Part shown: positions 7,264 to 17,225 of the stretch, piece by piece
Layout of the letters: the number at the start of each line of letters is the position of its first letter
Numbering within the stretch: the stretch's first letter is position 1
From: an uncultured Apibacter sp.
Lineage (GTDB): Bacteria > Bacteroidota > Bacteroidia > Flavobacteriales > Weeksellaceae
Assembly (NCBI GenBank): GCA_945280365.1
Contig: CALYQD010000003.1
Coordinates: forward strand, 62,001-126,000
DNA length: 64,000 nucleotides
Direction: 5' to 3'
The notes under the pieces: model-generated
Told to the model about the DNA's origin: nothing
Database searches by the model: none
What the model saw: only the letters and a program-made list of their open reading frames with translations
Program-made: the position numbers and the translations under genes

Positions 7264-9873
7264 ATGACTTCTAAAGAAATACGAAAAACTTTTCTTGATT
7301 TTTTTAAATCTAAACAACATAGTATAGTTCCTTCAGCTCCGATAGTTTTAAAAGATGATCCTACGCTTATGTTTTCCAATTCAGGAATGACTCAGTTTAA
7401 GGATTTTTTTCTCGGATACAAAGAACCTAAAAATAAAAGAACCGCAGATACACAAAAATGCTTACGAGTTTCAGGAAAGCATAATGATTTGGACGATGTC
7501 GGAAAAGACACTTATCATCATACCATGTTTGAAATGCTTGGAAACTGGAGCTTTGGAGATTACTTTAAAAAAGAAGCTATTGAATGGGCTTGGGAACTTT
7601 TAACAGAAGTTTTTGCTATTCCTAAGGATCGATTATATGTAACCATTTTTGAAGGAGATAACGATGAAGGATTAGACAGAGATTTAGAAGCGTATAACTT
7701 ATGGAAAGAACATATCTCTGAAGATCGTATTCTTTTAGGAAATAAAAAAGATAATTTTTGGGAAATGGGAGAAACGGGTCCTTGTGGGCCTTGTTCTGAA
7801 ATTCATGTGGATATTCGTTCTGATGAGGAAAGAAAAAAAATTGATGGTAAAGATTTAGTGAATAATGATCATCCACATGTTATAGAAGTTTGGAATCTTG
7901 TTTTCATGGAATTTTTACGCAAGGCAGATGGAACCTTGGAAAAATTACCTAAAAAAAATGTTGATACGGGAATGGGCTTTGAAAGGCTATGTATGGTCTT
8001 ACAAGGCAAAGATTCAAACTATGATACTGATGTATTTCAACCCATAATTAAAAAAATTGAAGAAATATCCGGACTTACCTATGGAGATAATGCCAATGTA
8101 GATATTGCTATTCGTGTATTAGCAGATCATGTTAGAGCCATTGCATTTTCCATAGCTGATGGCCAATTACCTTCAAATTCAGGGGCGGGTTATGTAATTA
8201 GGAGAATTTTAAGACGTGCCATCGGATATGCTTATAGAGTTTTGCAAATAAAAGAGCCTATATTACATAAATTAGTTCCGGTTATAAATACGCAAATGGG
8301 AGATTTTTTTCCGGAAATTTCAAAACAGGAAAAACTTATATCAGAAATAATAAAAGAAGAAGAGATAGGCTTTTTACGAACTTTGGATCAAGGCTTACAA
8401 AGGTTAGCAAACTTTATGGAAAGCAATCCCGGATTAAAAGTAATTCCAGGCGAGGTTGTTTTTGAATTATATGATACCTATGGATTTCCTTCGGATTTAT
8501 CCAGAATCATAGCAGAAGATCATGGAATTTCCATCGATGAAAAAGGTTTCAATATGGAAATGAATAAACAGAAAGAACGTTCAAAATCTGCTACAAACTT
8601 TAAAAATTATGATTGGGTAATTTTAGAAGAAGATGAAGTAGAAGAATTTGTAGGATATGATTTTCTTGATACTCATGTCAAAATAACACGATATCGAAAA
8701 GTTGAGAATAAAGAAGGTGTATTTTATCAATTAGTATTTCAAATTACGCCGTTTTATGCAGAGAGTGGAGGACAGGTAGGAGATATTGGGTATATTGAAA
8801 ATTTAAATGAAAAAATTGAAATTCTAAATACTAAAAAAGAAAACAATTTAATAATTCATACCGTAAAAGAACTTCCAAAATATCCAGAATTTCCTTTTCA
8901 TGCAATAGTGGACATCAAACGAAGAGAGGCAATTACTAAAAATCATTCTGCTACGCATTTATTGCACGAAGCTTTGCGTGAAGTTTTAGGTAAACATGTA
9001 GAACAAAAAGGTTCCTTTGTTGGTCCAGAATATTTACGATTTGACTTTTCACATTTCAGTAAAATGAGTTCTGAAGAAATACAAGAAGTGGAAAAGATTG
9101 TCAATACTAAAATATATGAAAGGTTGGAATTAGAGGAGAATCGAGCCGTACCATTTAAAAAAGCTTTAGATATGGGAGCTATGGCTTTATTCGGTGAAAA
9201 ATATGGAGATTTAGTGCGTGTTATTAAATTTGGAAATTCAGTGGAACTGTGTGGGGGAACTCACGTAAAAAATACACACGAAATCATATTTTTTAAAATC
9301 ATGAGCGAATCCTCCAGTTCAGCCGGAGTAAGGAGGATTGAAGCCATAACAGGAGAAACAGGGATGAATTTCCTTAAAGATCAATTTAGCCAGTATGATC
9401 GATTAAAAAATTTTTTAAAACAAACCGACGACCCATTAAAATCAATTGAAAAATTATATTTAGAAAATGATCAGCTAAAAAAACAAGTAGAGCAACTAAA
9501 TAAAGAAAAAGCCAACCATGAAAAGTTAATTTGGAAAAATTCAATAAACGTTGTAAACGGAATAAATTACATTGGATTAATAACTGATCTAAATGCAGCA
9601 TCGGTAAAAGATTTAATTTTCCAACTTAAAAAAGAAATATCTAATTTATTCATAATTATTGGTACTAAGACAGAACAAAAACCTACTTTATCTTTAGGAA
9701 TATCCGATGACCTATTGAATTTAAAGAATCTTCATGCAGGCACTATTATAAGAGAACTTTCTAAAGAAATTAAAGGAGGAGGTGGAGGACAGCCCTCATT
9801 TGCAACGGCTGGTGGAAGTGACACATCAGGCTTAGAAAATGCTATCAATAAATCATTAAATTATTTACAATAA
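7264..9873 (+). CDS. alaS: Alanyl-tRNA synthetase
   Basis: Charges tRNA-Ala with alanine. At 869 residues it is full length. The N-terminal class II catalytic core opens with R-K-T-F-L-D-F-F and has motif 2 around R-T-A-D-T-Q-K-C-L-R. The tRNA-recognition region follows, then the editing domain with its zinc ligands (H561, H565, C663, H667 in H-x-x-x-H and C-G-G-T-H). The C-terminal C-Ala domain has the G-G-G-G-G-Q-P-S-F-A loop. Own -7 box and terminator suggest a single-gene unit. Confidence 0.97.
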   Translation: MTSKEIRKTFLDFFKSKQHSIVPSAPIVLKDDPTLMFSNSGMTQFKDFFLGYKEPKNKRTADTQKCLRVSGKHNDLDDVGKDTYHHTMFEMLGNWSFGDYFKKEAIEWAWELLTEVFAIPKDRLYVTIFEGDNDEGLDRDLEAYNLWKEHISEDRILLGNKKDNFWEMGETGPCGPCSEIHVDIRSDEERKKIDGKDLVNNDHPHVIEVWNLVFMEFLRKADGTLEKLPKKNVDTGMGFERLCMVLQGKDSNYDTDVFQPIIKKIEEISGLTYGDNANVDIAIRVLADHVRAIAFSIADGQLPSNSGAGYVIRRILRRAIGYAYRVLQIKEPILHKLVPVINTQMGDFFPEISKQEKLISEIIKEEEIGFLRTLDQGLQRLANFMESNPGLKVIPGEVVFELYDTYGFPSDLSRIIAEDHGISIDEKGFNMEMNKQKERSKSATNFKNYDWVILEEDEVEEFVGYDFLDTHVKITRYRKVENKEGVFYQLVFQITPFYAESGGQVGDIGYIENLNEKIEILNTKKENNLIIHTVKELPKYPEFPFHAIVDIKRREAITKNHSATHLLHEALREVLGKHVEQKGSFVGPEYLRFDFSHFSKMSSEEIQEVEKIVNTKIYERLELEENRAVPFKKALDMGAMALFGEKYGDLVRVIKFGNSVELCGGTHVKNTHEIIFFKIMSESSSSAGVRRIEAITGETGMNFLKDQFSQYDRLKNFLKQTDDPLKSIEKLYLENDQLKKQVEQLNKEKANHEKLIWKNSINVVNGINYIGLITDLNAASVKDLIFQLKKEISNLFIIIGTKTEQKPTLSLGISDDLLNLKNLHAGTIIRELSKEIKGGGGGQPSFATAGGSDTSGLENAINKSLNYLQ

Positions 9874-9895
9874 AAAATAAATAAATATAATTTTT

Positions 9896-9928
9896 GTGCT
9901 CATTTTTATCAAATGGGCACATTTTTTA
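9896..9928 (+). terminator. Terminator after alaS
   Basis: A 10-bp stem (GTGCTCATTT / AAATGGGCAC, one G-U pair) is followed by a T run. Confidence 0.75.
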
Positions 9929-9991
9929 AAAAAAAATTATTTTTTATAATCGTTATTTAATATTATTTCATATAAAATATGTTTTTTTATA

Positions 9992-10900
9992 CTATAACAA
10001 TGAATCTAAACTACTACTTAAATCAGGATAACTAAAAACAAATCCTGCATTACGTATTTTTTCAGAAGAGATTCTACTTCCTTCTAATAATAAACATGAC
10101 ACTTCTCCAAATAACAATTGTAATAAAAAACCGGGAATATTGGGTAAAAACAATGGTTTGTCCAACTTTTTAGCAATAGCTCTTGTTAACTCTTTATTTG
10201 TTATATATGAAGGCGCCACGGCGTTAAAAGTTCCTTGCAAATTTTCATTAACTAGCGCATATTTGAATATAGAACATAAATCCTGTAAATGTATCCATGG
10301 AATATATTGTTTACCGGTTCCTAAATTTGCACCTAAATAATATTTCACAGTTTTTTTTATAATTTCCAATACTCCTTTTTTATTTTTGGATAATGTAATA
10401 CCTGTTCTAATCTTAACTACTCTCTTAGCAACACCATGTGAGTAAAAATCGTCCGCTGCCATTTCCCATTGGTAGCAAATATCACTCAAAAAATCATCGC
10501 CCTTAGGATCGGATTCCGTATAAATTTTATCTGTAGTTTTTGTGCCATAATATCCGCTTGCAGAACCACTTATAAATGAAGAAATTGTTTGTTTCCTATC
10601 GATAATTTTTTTTAAAAGCAGACGGGCTGAATCAATACGACTTGATAAAATTACTTTTTTTCTTTCAACTGTCCATCTTTTATCCGAAATCCCTGCTCCG
10701 GCAAGATGTATAACGTGATCAACTTGATCCAAGGCAGAAGTATCCATACTTTGTTTTTCAATATTCCATTCAAATTCATTACTTTTAGTTTTGTTTCTTG
10801 TAAGATATCGAAGGGAATAATTATTTTCAAGCAGTGAGGATAATTGCTGTGCCACAACTCCGTGAGCTCCTGTAATTAGCACAATTTCTTTTTGATTCAT
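9992..10900 (-). CDS. TIGR01777-family NAD(P)-binding epimerase-like protein
   Basis: An atypical short-chain dehydrogenase of about 302 residues. It has an N-terminal G-A-H-G-V-V-A nucleotide loop, V-D-H-V-I-H-L-A-G-A-G-I with K-R-W-T, S-A-S-G-Y-Y-G (the Y of the active site) and the C-terminal DUF1731-like tail (L-P-x-x-P-x-F-L-L-Q-L-L-F-G-E). This is the SulA/YfcH group; the substrate is unknown. I chose the ATG at 10900 over the longer frame to 10978, because the extra 26 residues match nothing and the conserved loop begins directly after this start. Confidence 0.85.
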   Translation of the reverse strand: MNQKEIVLITGAHGVVAQQLSSLLENNYSLRYLTRNKTKSNEFEWNIEKQSMDTSALDQVDHVIHLAGAGISDKRWTVERKKVILSSRIDSARLLLKKIIDRKQTISSFISGSASGYYGTKTTDKIYTESDPKGDDFLSDICYQWEMAADDFYSHGVAKRVVKIRTGITLSKNKKGVLEIIKKTVKYYLGANLGTGKQYIPWIHLQDLCSIFKYALVNENLQGTFNAVAPSYITNKELTRAIAKKLDKPLFLPNIPGFLLQLLFGEVSCLLLEGSRISSEKIRNAGFVFSYPDLSSSLDSLL

Positions 10901-11120
10901 TTTTTTGTTTTCAATTATTATAAAAATTATATTATCTTGACAATGAGAATTTATATTAATTTTTTTCATAAAAAACATAACAAATAATAGACCGTTACAT
11001 CAAAAAAACAAATATGATCACATTATTTAAATAAAAAAATGAAAGTACAAATACTCATAAAAATTTTAATGAATAATAAACTTTTCCAATTGTCTTTTGT
11101 CTAAATAATAAGAAATAAAA

Positions 11121-11663
11121 ATGGAAGAAACAGAACTTTTACTTCTTTTGAAAAAAGATGTTAATAGTGGATTTAGGCACTTGTTAAAACTATATAGTCA
11201 AGTCATATATTGGCATGTACGTAAAATTGTTTATAATCATGCTGATGCAGATGATATAACTCAAAATGTTTTTATCAAAGTATTTCAAAATTTAGATAGC
11301 TTTAAGAGAAATTCAAGTCTTAAAACATGGATATATAAAATTGCTACTAATGAATCGATCAATTTTCTTAACAGCGCAGCACAGAAAAAAAATATAAGAA
11401 ACGAAGAACTGGTAATGCAGTTGTCTTCTCATCTTAAAGATGATAATTTTTTTAATGGAGACGAAATACAGTTCAAATTACAGCAGGCTATAGCTAAATT
11501 ACCAGAAAAGCAGAGAATCGTATTCAATATGAAATATTTTGATAATATTAAATATGAAGAGATGTCAGAAATATTGGAAACTTCCGTAGGAGCATTAAAA
11601 TCATCTTATCATCATGCCTCAAAAAAAGTTGAGCAATTTCTATTAGAAAATATTGAAAATTAG
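11121..11663 (+). CDS. ECF-type RNA polymerase sigma-70 factor
   Basis: A 180-residue extracytoplasmic-function sigma factor. Region 2 includes the D-A-D-D-I-T-Q-N-V-F-I-K-V-F helix and L-K-T-W-I-Y-K-I-A-T-N. Region 4 includes L-P-E-K-Q-R-I-V-F-x-M-K-Y-F and a closing helix-turn-helix (Y-E-E-M-S-E-I-L-E-T-S-V-G-A-L-K-S). It directs RNA polymerase to a small regulon. The next gene starts 15 bases later and looks like its membrane anti-sigma partner. Confidence 0.9.
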   Translation: MEETELLLLLKKDVNSGFRHLLKLYSQVIYWHVRKIVYNHADADDITQNVFIKVFQNLDSFKRNSSLKTWIYKIATNESINFLNSAAQKKNIRNEELVMQLSSHLKDDNFFNGDEIQFKLQQAIAKLPEKQRIVFNMKYFDNIKYEEMSEILETSVGALKSSYHHASKKVEQFLLENIEN

Positions 11664-11678
11664 TTAATTAAGACACAA

Positions 11679-12296
11679 ATGCAAAGAAATATAAATAGTA
11701 AATCTAACCCTTTTAAAATTCCAGAAGATTATTTTATACAACTGGAGAAAAATGTTTGCTTAAAAACAATTGAAAAAATTAATTCCAAAAATCCTTATAT
11801 AACACCTATAAATTATTTTGAAAACTTAGAAGATAAAATTTTATTAGCAACGAGCAAGAATGATGACAAATCAAAAAATACACTTGTAATAAATCAAAAA
11901 ATATATTGGATAGCAGCAGCCGCATGTTTATTCTTAGCAGTTTCGTTGGGAATTTATCTAATGAATAGCCCTTTTAAAAATCAATCATTGCCTTTAGCTA
12001 AAATTCAGGATCAAAGTAATAATACTATTTCAGATAATTTATATATGTTTAAAAATGAAGATTCAGCAATGTCATCCAATATATCCTCAAAAATCAATAG
12101 TGAAAAAGAGATAATTACAACTAATAATGTAAGATCATCCAAAATAACAAAAGAAAGAAAACAAATAAATGAAAAGGTTTATGAGCATGAAGTAGTTACT
12201 TCATCTAATGTTATTTACGATTTATACTTAACTAATGATGAAGTAAACAACTTATACGATGAAGAAATGTATCAAGACGATTTTATTTTATTTTAA
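11679..12296 (+). CDS. Single-pass membrane protein, probable anti-sigma partner
   Basis: A 205-residue protein with one membrane helix near residues 70-90 (I-A-A-A-A-C-L-F-L-A-V). The N-terminal cytoplasmic part carries two related motifs, F-K-I-P-E-D-Y-F and Y-I-T-P-I-N-Y-F, each followed by a short helix. This pattern is common in flavobacterial proteins encoded behind ECF sigma factors. It has no zinc-binding anti-sigma (ZAS) motif. The periplasmic tail is Ser/Asn/Glu-rich with an acidic end. Position, topology and motif suggest it holds the sigma factor at the membrane; this is inference. Confidence 0.6.
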   Translation: MQRNINSKSNPFKIPEDYFIQLEKNVCLKTIEKINSKNPYITPINYFENLEDKILLATSKNDDKSKNTLVINQKIYWIAAAACLFLAVSLGIYLMNSPFKNQSLPLAKIQDQSNNTISDNLYMFKNEDSAMSSNISSKINSEKEIITTNNVRSSKITKERKQINEKVYEHEVVTSSNVIYDLYLTNDEVNNLYDEEMYQDDFILF

Positions 12297-12738
12297 AATT
12301 AAATTTCTATTAGAAATAAAAACGCAGTAACTCATTACAATCAATTGTAATCGCTGTTAATAAGCATTCTTTAAGTTTTCAGCAAACAAGCCGGTAACCT
12401 GTCTTCCCCCAATTTCGATGACTGTAATTGATTACGATTCTAAAATATCTATACTTTTTCAAATACACTCTTCAATCCTATAAATTATTGGATTGCTATC
12501 TTTGTCTTTTTCTGAATACCGTATAAATCTCATTAATTGATACGAAATTAAGGGGGGCATGGACTTGATGTAGAATTATTCGAATACATATCTTATTTTC
12601 TTGAACTTATTCCCATATAAACGGATGAAAATAGTAGTGAGATAGAACTTTAATAATAATTAAACCAAAGTATAAATTTAAGTTTATTGTGTGTCAATCG
12701 ATTTTCTGTCGGTCCTTTATTTTAAAATAATTAAAAAA
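12297..12738. other. Gene-free stretch with palindromes, possible unresolved gene remnant
   Basis: No open frame of useful size. Two related palindromic pieces (ATTACAATCAATTGTAAT near 12335-12352 and TGTAATTGATTACGA near 12423-12437) face each other across about 70 bases. The minus strand gives short protein-like stretches (for example I-E-I-G-G-R-Q-V-T-G-L-F-A-E-N-L), which could be a decayed gene I cannot name. Confidence 0.35.
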
Positions 12739-13437
12739 TTAGGAATGGGTATACTCAAAAAAGGCTTCTTCTAAAGTTGAATATTTACCTTTAAATTCTT
12801 CAATGCTTCTATCTTGAATAATAGAGCCTTTATTTAAAAGTATTACTCTTGAGCATAAAGCTTCTACTTCTTGCATTATATGAGTGGATAAAATAACGGT
12901 TTTCATTTGTCCTAATTCTTGGATTAATTGTCTTATTTCAATTATTTGATTAGGATCCAATCCATTGGTTGGCTCATCTAAAATTAAAATTTCCGGATCA
13001 AATAGAATTGCTTGGGCAAGTCCCACGCGTTGTTTATAGCCTTTAGATAATTGACTAATTTTTTTATTTTGTTCCTTTTGTAAGCCAACCTTTTCAATCA
13101 CCTTAGAAATTCCATCGATAGTTGTTTTATGAATAGCTGCTACAAAATTTAAATATTCTTTTACATACATATCCATATATAAAGGATTATTTTCGGGAAG
13201 ATATCCAATTATGGATTTGGTTTTAAAAGAAAATTTTTGAGTATCCATACCATTGACTAAAATACTTCCCTTATCAAATGAAAGCGATCCCGTTATAGAA
13301 CGCATCATAGTTGTTTTACCTGCCCCATTTGGACCTAATAAGCCAACAATTTCTCCTTGCTTTATTTCCAAAGAAATGTTATTTAATGCAACTTGTTCCT
13401 TATATTGTTTAGATAGATTTTGTATTTTTACAGACAT
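12739..13437 (-). CDS. ABC transporter ATP-binding protein, GldA-like
   Basis: A 232-residue ABC ATPase. It has Walker A (G-P-N-G-A-G-K-T-T), the Q-loop region replaced by L-P-E-N-N-P-L-Y (characteristic of GldA and related ATPases), signature L-S-K-G-Y-K-Q-R, Walker B (I-L-I-L-D-E-P-T-N-G-L-D) and H-loop (S-T-H). It closely resembles the gliding-motility ATPase GldA but lacks that protein's longer C-terminal part (about 300 residues in gliding flavobacteria). No GldF/GldG permease genes are in the window. It may power an unrelated ABC-2 exporter encoded elsewhere. Confidence 0.8.
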   Translation of the reverse strand: MSVKIQNLSKQYKEQVALNNISLEIKQGEIVGLLGPNGAGKTTMMRSITGSLSFDKGSILVNGMDTQKFSFKTKSIIGYLPENNPLYMDMYVKEYLNFVAAIHKTTIDGISKVIEKVGLQKEQNKKISQLSKGYKQRVGLAQAILFDPEILILDEPTNGLDPNQIIEIRQLIQELGQMKTVILSTHIMQEVEALCSRVILLNKGSIIQDRSIEEFKGKYSTLEEAFFEYTHS

Positions 13438-13518
13438 TTTAAAAGAATAATATTTAAAATTGATGTAAATATAATACTATTAAAATAAAAAATAAACACT
13501 GTTTATTACCAACCATTT

Positions 13519-14346
13519 ATGAAATCAGTATCAATACAAGGAATAAAAGGCTCTTTTCATCATGAAGCCGTAAAAAACTTTTTCCAAGATCAAAATGTGG
13601 AAATAATTGATAGTCCCACCTTTAAATCGGTAGTGGAAGATGTGATCAGTGGTAAAGCAAATTACGGGATGATAGCTATAGAAAATTCAATCGCCGGAGC
13701 AATTTTACCAAATTATAGTCTAATAACTAAATATAAGTTACATATTATTGGAGAAGTTATTTTACCAATTAAACTTCATCTCTTAGCGTTACCAGAAGAA
13801 ACTTTAGATTCTATTTACGAAGTTAGGACGCATCCAATGGCTTTATTACAATGTGAAAACTTTCTAGAACAATACCCTAATTGGAAGTTATTATCTAAAG
13901 ATGATACGGCTACTTGCGCTTATAATATCAGCTTAAATAAAATGAAAGGTATTGCCACTATTGGATCAAAATTGGCAGCTGAAATGTATCATTTAACCAT
14001 ATTAAAGGAAAACATTCACGATGTTTCAGATAATTATACGCGATTTTATCTATTAGCAGCATCACCTCAGAAAATAGAAAATTTTTCTAAAGCATCCCTT
14101 TATTTTACTACCGATCATACAATGGGAAGCTTGGCGAGAGTATTGAATATACTTGCTAAATATAAAATAAATATAACTAAAATTCAATCTGTACCTCTTA
14201 AAGGATCTATTTTTCAATATTCTTTCCATGCGGATATTCTAACCAATGGAGAAAAAGACGATAATTATTACAAAGCATTAGAAGAAATCAAACAAAATAC
14301 AGGTTTTTTAAATGTTTTAGGTGAATATAAAGAATATAAGGTTTAA
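13519..14346 (+). CDS. pheA: Prephenate dehydratase
   Basis: Converts prephenate to phenylpyruvate in phenylalanine synthesis. The 275-residue protein has the catalytic domain (G-x-K-G-S-F-H-H-E-A, A-I-E-N-S-I-A-G, and the T-R-F-Y-L-L-A motif containing the catalytic Thr-Arg-Phe) and a C-terminal ACT domain (G-S-L-A-R-V-L-N-I-L-A). The ACT domain usually binds phenylalanine for feedback control. There is no chorismate mutase domain, so it is the monofunctional form. A membrane protein gene starts two bases after its stop and is probably co-transcribed. Confidence 0.93.
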   Translation: MKSVSIQGIKGSFHHEAVKNFFQDQNVEIIDSPTFKSVVEDVISGKANYGMIAIENSIAGAILPNYSLITKYKLHIIGEVILPIKLHLLALPEETLDSIYEVRTHPMALLQCENFLEQYPNWKLLSKDDTATCAYNISLNKMKGIATIGSKLAAEMYHLTILKENIHDVSDNYTRFYLLAASPQKIENFSKASLYFTTDHTMGSLARVLNILAKYKINITKIQSVPLKGSIFQYSFHADILTNGEKDDNYYKALEEIKQNTGFLNVLGEYKEYKV

Positions 14347-14347
14347 A

Positions 14348-14803
14348 ATGCAATATGATTATATTTTGTTAGGAGGTACTGTTATTGGTGCTTTTTTTGG
14401 GTATTTTAAAGGTTTTTTAAAACAAATTTCATCATTTTTAGGCCTCGCATTAGGATATGCATTTTCTTCACTATTTATATCTGAATTTAACGATTTATTA
14501 TTAAGATATGGATTAATATCTAAAGAAACTTCCTTATGGGTCAGCTATATATGTATTTTTCTAATAATTTTTGTAAGCACGATTATTTTATCTAAATTAA
14601 TGGGAACTATTTTAAAAAAATTAGGTTTAGATTTTACAAACAAAATTGCTGGTATAATAGTAGGAGCTATAAAATATTTTTTTATAATTATGATTGTTTA
14701 TTGTTTTTTACACTTTTTAAATTTTATAAATAAAGAAAATTGTTCACAAAATTTAATAGATTTTATAACATTTTTTAAAACAGTTATTTTAAATATTATA
14801 TAA
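14348..14803 (+). CDS. CvpA-family membrane protein
   Basis: A 151-residue protein with four predicted membrane helices. It has the CvpA pattern: an opening helix with G-A-F-F-G-Y-F-K-G-F and later F-T-N-K-I-A-G-I-I-V-G-A-I-K. CvpA proteins are inner-membrane proteins linked to colicin V production and envelope stress, with poorly defined function. I chose the ATG at 14348, two bases after the pheA stop. The longer frame from 14321 would overlap pheA and adds only nine residues. Confidence 0.8.
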   Translation: MQYDYILLGGTVIGAFFGYFKGFLKQISSFLGLALGYAFSSLFISEFNDLLLRYGLISKETSLWVSYICIFLIIFVSTIILSKLMGTILKKLGLDFTNKIAGIIVGAIKYFFIIMIVYCFLHFLNFINKENCSQNLIDFITFFKTVILNII

Positions 14804-14804
14804 A

Positions 14805-15606
14805 ATGAAAAATAGATTTTACTGCAAAACAACTATATTTAGCAAATTTAATTTTATTTAGTAAAAAATTATTTGAAATACATTGAAAACTTATCCAGTT
14901 TTATATCCTACATAAGATTAAATTTATATCTTTATCTAAGAATTATTTTTGGTTTATATAATTATATTTACAAATTGAAATAACCGTATTCAGTCAGTTT
15001 TAATACCAATTATCCCCTATAGTTTTTAATTTGGTTTTTGGGAAAAGAGCAACGGATATTTTCTATCTTTCAACAGTAAATATTATAATCTTTATAGCTT
15101 TTATAGTAGGACTTATATTTTTAGAATAACTGATATTTTATATTTCCAACAAATTAGCAAAAAAATTACAGGAGATCATGATAGGAATTTAATGATAATA
15201 AAAAAGAATATTGGTAAAATGATCGAAATTTTTCAGACTATTAAATTGATACGAAACTAGTTATCTGCGATCATTCTAAAACTCCTAAAATTTATACACA
15301 TTTAACCTTGCACTATGATATAATTCCCACATTTATGGATACAGTATTAGGAGTACAAAATGATTATAATGAGTATAGTGTAGGTAAAAAACTTTATGAT
15401 TGTTCAGAAAGAGACTGGTTTATATCGGTTACAATCAAAAATATGCTATTATTGAAAAAAATATGATTATTAACGTTTATTCTTCGGGTATGTATGATGT
15501 GATAGATAAAAATTTAAATCCTGTTGAAGATAGAGAAGTTGATTTCAATATTGTGCATGAAGCCGTCATGGAAAATTCTCGCTTTTATAATATTTCTCAA
15601 AAATAA
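14805..15606 (+). pseudogene. YejM-like membrane sulfatase (DUF3413 type), decayed
   Basis: Pieces of one gene are recognisable in order. A membrane stretch reads Q-I-E-I-T-V-F-S-Q-F, then V-F-N-L-V-F-G-K-R-A-T-D-I-F-Y, then I-A-F-I-V-G-L-I-F-L-E. Sulfatase C-terminal pieces follow (H-L-T-L-H-Y-D-I-I-P-T-F-M and L-G-V-Q-N-D-Y-N-E-Y-S-V-G). After a frameshift near 15410 comes the end: Y-N-Q-K-Y-A-I-I-E-K, Y-S-S-G-M-Y-D-V-x-D-K-N-L-N-P. Several stops and a large deletion of the catalytic core separate these. The short open frame at 15400-15606 is only the last part. The remnant begins directly after cvpA. Confidence 0.85.
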
Positions 15607-15796
15607 TTTAAATTTTTTCTTGAAAAATATTTATTTAATATGTATACTTTATGGAAACTTTTAAAATAAATAGATAACAAAAAATAATTTTAAAGATATT
15701 TTTTTAAAGTATTGAATTAAATTTTTATTCAAGAAAATTTAGATACTTTTTAATACATATAAAAATTAGGAAGCAGAAAATATTCTATCAAAGTTG

Positions 15797-15804
15797 TACA
15801 TTTG
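15797..15804 (+). promoter_or_regulatory. Bacteroidota -7 box before prfA
   Basis: TACATTTG fits TAnnTTTG exactly, 22 bases before the ATG at 15827. It overlaps the upstream TTG at 15794, which argues against that codon as the start. Confidence 0.6.
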
Positions 15805-15826
15805 CAAACTTAAACCCACTTATCGT

Positions 15827-16906
15827 ATGTCAGATTTAGTATTAAAATTAGAGGCTATTAAACAAAGATTTGATGAAGTTTCTGATTTGATTATACAACC
15901 GGATGTAATCTCAGATCAGAAAAGATATGCCCAACTTAACAAAGAATACAAAGACTTAAATAAAATTGTAGATATATATCATCAATACAAATCTTTATTA
16001 AATACAGTTTCCGATGCAGATGAAATTATAAAAGATGGGAAAGATGCTGATATGGTTGAGTTAGCTAAAGAAGAAAAAAATGATGCTTTAGCAAAAATTC
16101 CTCAAATGGAAGAGAACATTAAATATATGTTGATTCCAAAAGATCCCGAAGATGATAAAAATATAACCGTAGAGTTGAGAGCAGGAACAGGAGGAGATGA
16201 ATCGGCCATATTTGTAGAAGATGTATTTCGTATGTATAGCATGTATTGGAGACAAAAAGGTTGGAATTTCGAGGTGGTGGATGCGACCGAAGGAAGCGTA
16301 AAAGGATATAAGGAAATGATCATTAACGTTAGTGGGGAAGGTGCTTACGGTATAATGAAATTTGAATCGGGTGTACATCGTGTGCAAAGAGTTCCTGAAA
16401 CTGAATCACAAGGAAGAGTACACACCTCTGCTATAACGGTAGCCGTTTTGCCTGAAGCGGAAGAGGTTGACGTAGAGATTAATCCGGCAGATTTGGAATA
16501 TCAAACTGCACGTTCCAGTGGAGCAGGAGGACAGAATGTTAATAAGGTGGAAACCAAAGTACAGCTCACGCATAAACCAACAGGTATCATGATTCAATGC
16601 CAAGTTGCACGTTCACAACACGCCAATAGGGAAATGGCTTTGCAAATGCTTCGTAATAAGTTGTATGATATGAAACTTCAGGAACACCTTGATAAAATTT
16701 CTGCTCATAGAAAAACCATGGTATCTACAGGTGACCGTTCTGCAAAAATTCGTACGTACAATTATCCACAAGGACGTGTGACCGACCATCGTATCAATAA
16801 ATCCATCTATAATTTAGATAACTTTATGAATGGAGATATTGATGAAATGATTGAAGCTGTGAAAATTGCAGAAAATGCAGAAAAATTAAAAGGGCAAGAA
16901 GATTAA
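15827..16906 (+). CDS. prfA: Peptide chain release factor 1
   Basis: Recognises UAA and UAG stop codons and triggers peptide release. The 359-residue protein has the GGQ loop at residues 234-236 ([10 protein letters not shown]) and a P-x-T codon-recognition tripeptide (P190-E-T192) that marks RF1 rather than RF2 (SPF). [15 protein letters not shown] precedes it. I chose the ATG at 15827: the TTG at 15794 adds 11 residues not seen in the family and overlaps the -7 box. Confidence 0.96.
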   Translation: MSDLVLKLEAIKQRFDEVSDLIIQPDVISDQKRYAQLNKEYKDLNKIVDIYHQYKSLLNTVSDADEIIKDGKDADMVELAKEEKNDALAKIPQMEENIKYMLIPKDPEDDKNITVELRAGTGGDESAIFVEDVFRMYSMYWRQKGWNFEVVDATEGSVKGYKEMIINVSGEGAYGIMKFESGVHRVQRVPETESQGRVHTSAITVAVLPEAEEVDVEINPADLEYQTARSSGAGGQNVNKVETKVQLTHKPTGIMIQCQVARSQHANREMALQMLRNKLYDMKLQEHLDKISAHRKTMVSTGDRSAKIRTYNYPQGRVTDHRINKSIYNLDNFMNGDIDEMIEAVKIAENAEKLKGQED

Positions 16907-17048
16907 TTTTTTTTCATTTATTACTTAATTAACTTATAATAAATAAAGATTACCCTATATATTATCTTATTTTATATTTTAAAGTATAATTAGAAAAGTA
17001 AATAATCTAATCATTCGAATTAAGCGATTATCAATAGTAATAAACTTT

Positions 17049-17085
17049 AAAACTTAGGATAAACATCCCATTTATTCTAAGTTTT
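17049..17085. terminator. Hairpin between prfA and polA
   Basis: A 15-base arm (AAAACTTAGGATAAA) pairs with TTTATTCTAAGTTTT with one G-U pair and a 7-base loop. It lies 140 bases after prfA in an otherwise empty 319-base spacer. Confidence 0.55.
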
Positions 17086-17189
17086 ATAACAACAGATATA
17101 CTTAATAAATAACTGAATCTTTTCGTATTAATTCTTTATTTATCTAATTTCCCTTTGCAATTGATCATTAAAAATTAACTTCAAAATCT

Positions 17190-17197
17190 TATATTTG
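17190..17197 (+). promoter_or_regulatory. Bacteroidota -7 box before polA
   Basis: TATATTTG fits the consensus exactly and lies 28 bases upstream of the polA ATG. TTG at 17161 is too far away to be a normal -33 partner. Confidence 0.55.
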
Positions 17198-17225
17198 AAA
17201 ATAGAAATATAGATAATTCTAAAAA

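Noticed and set aside
15400-15606. 68-codon open frame as a separate gene
   Set aside because: It continues the sulfatase remnant after a frameshift and starts at no credible site.
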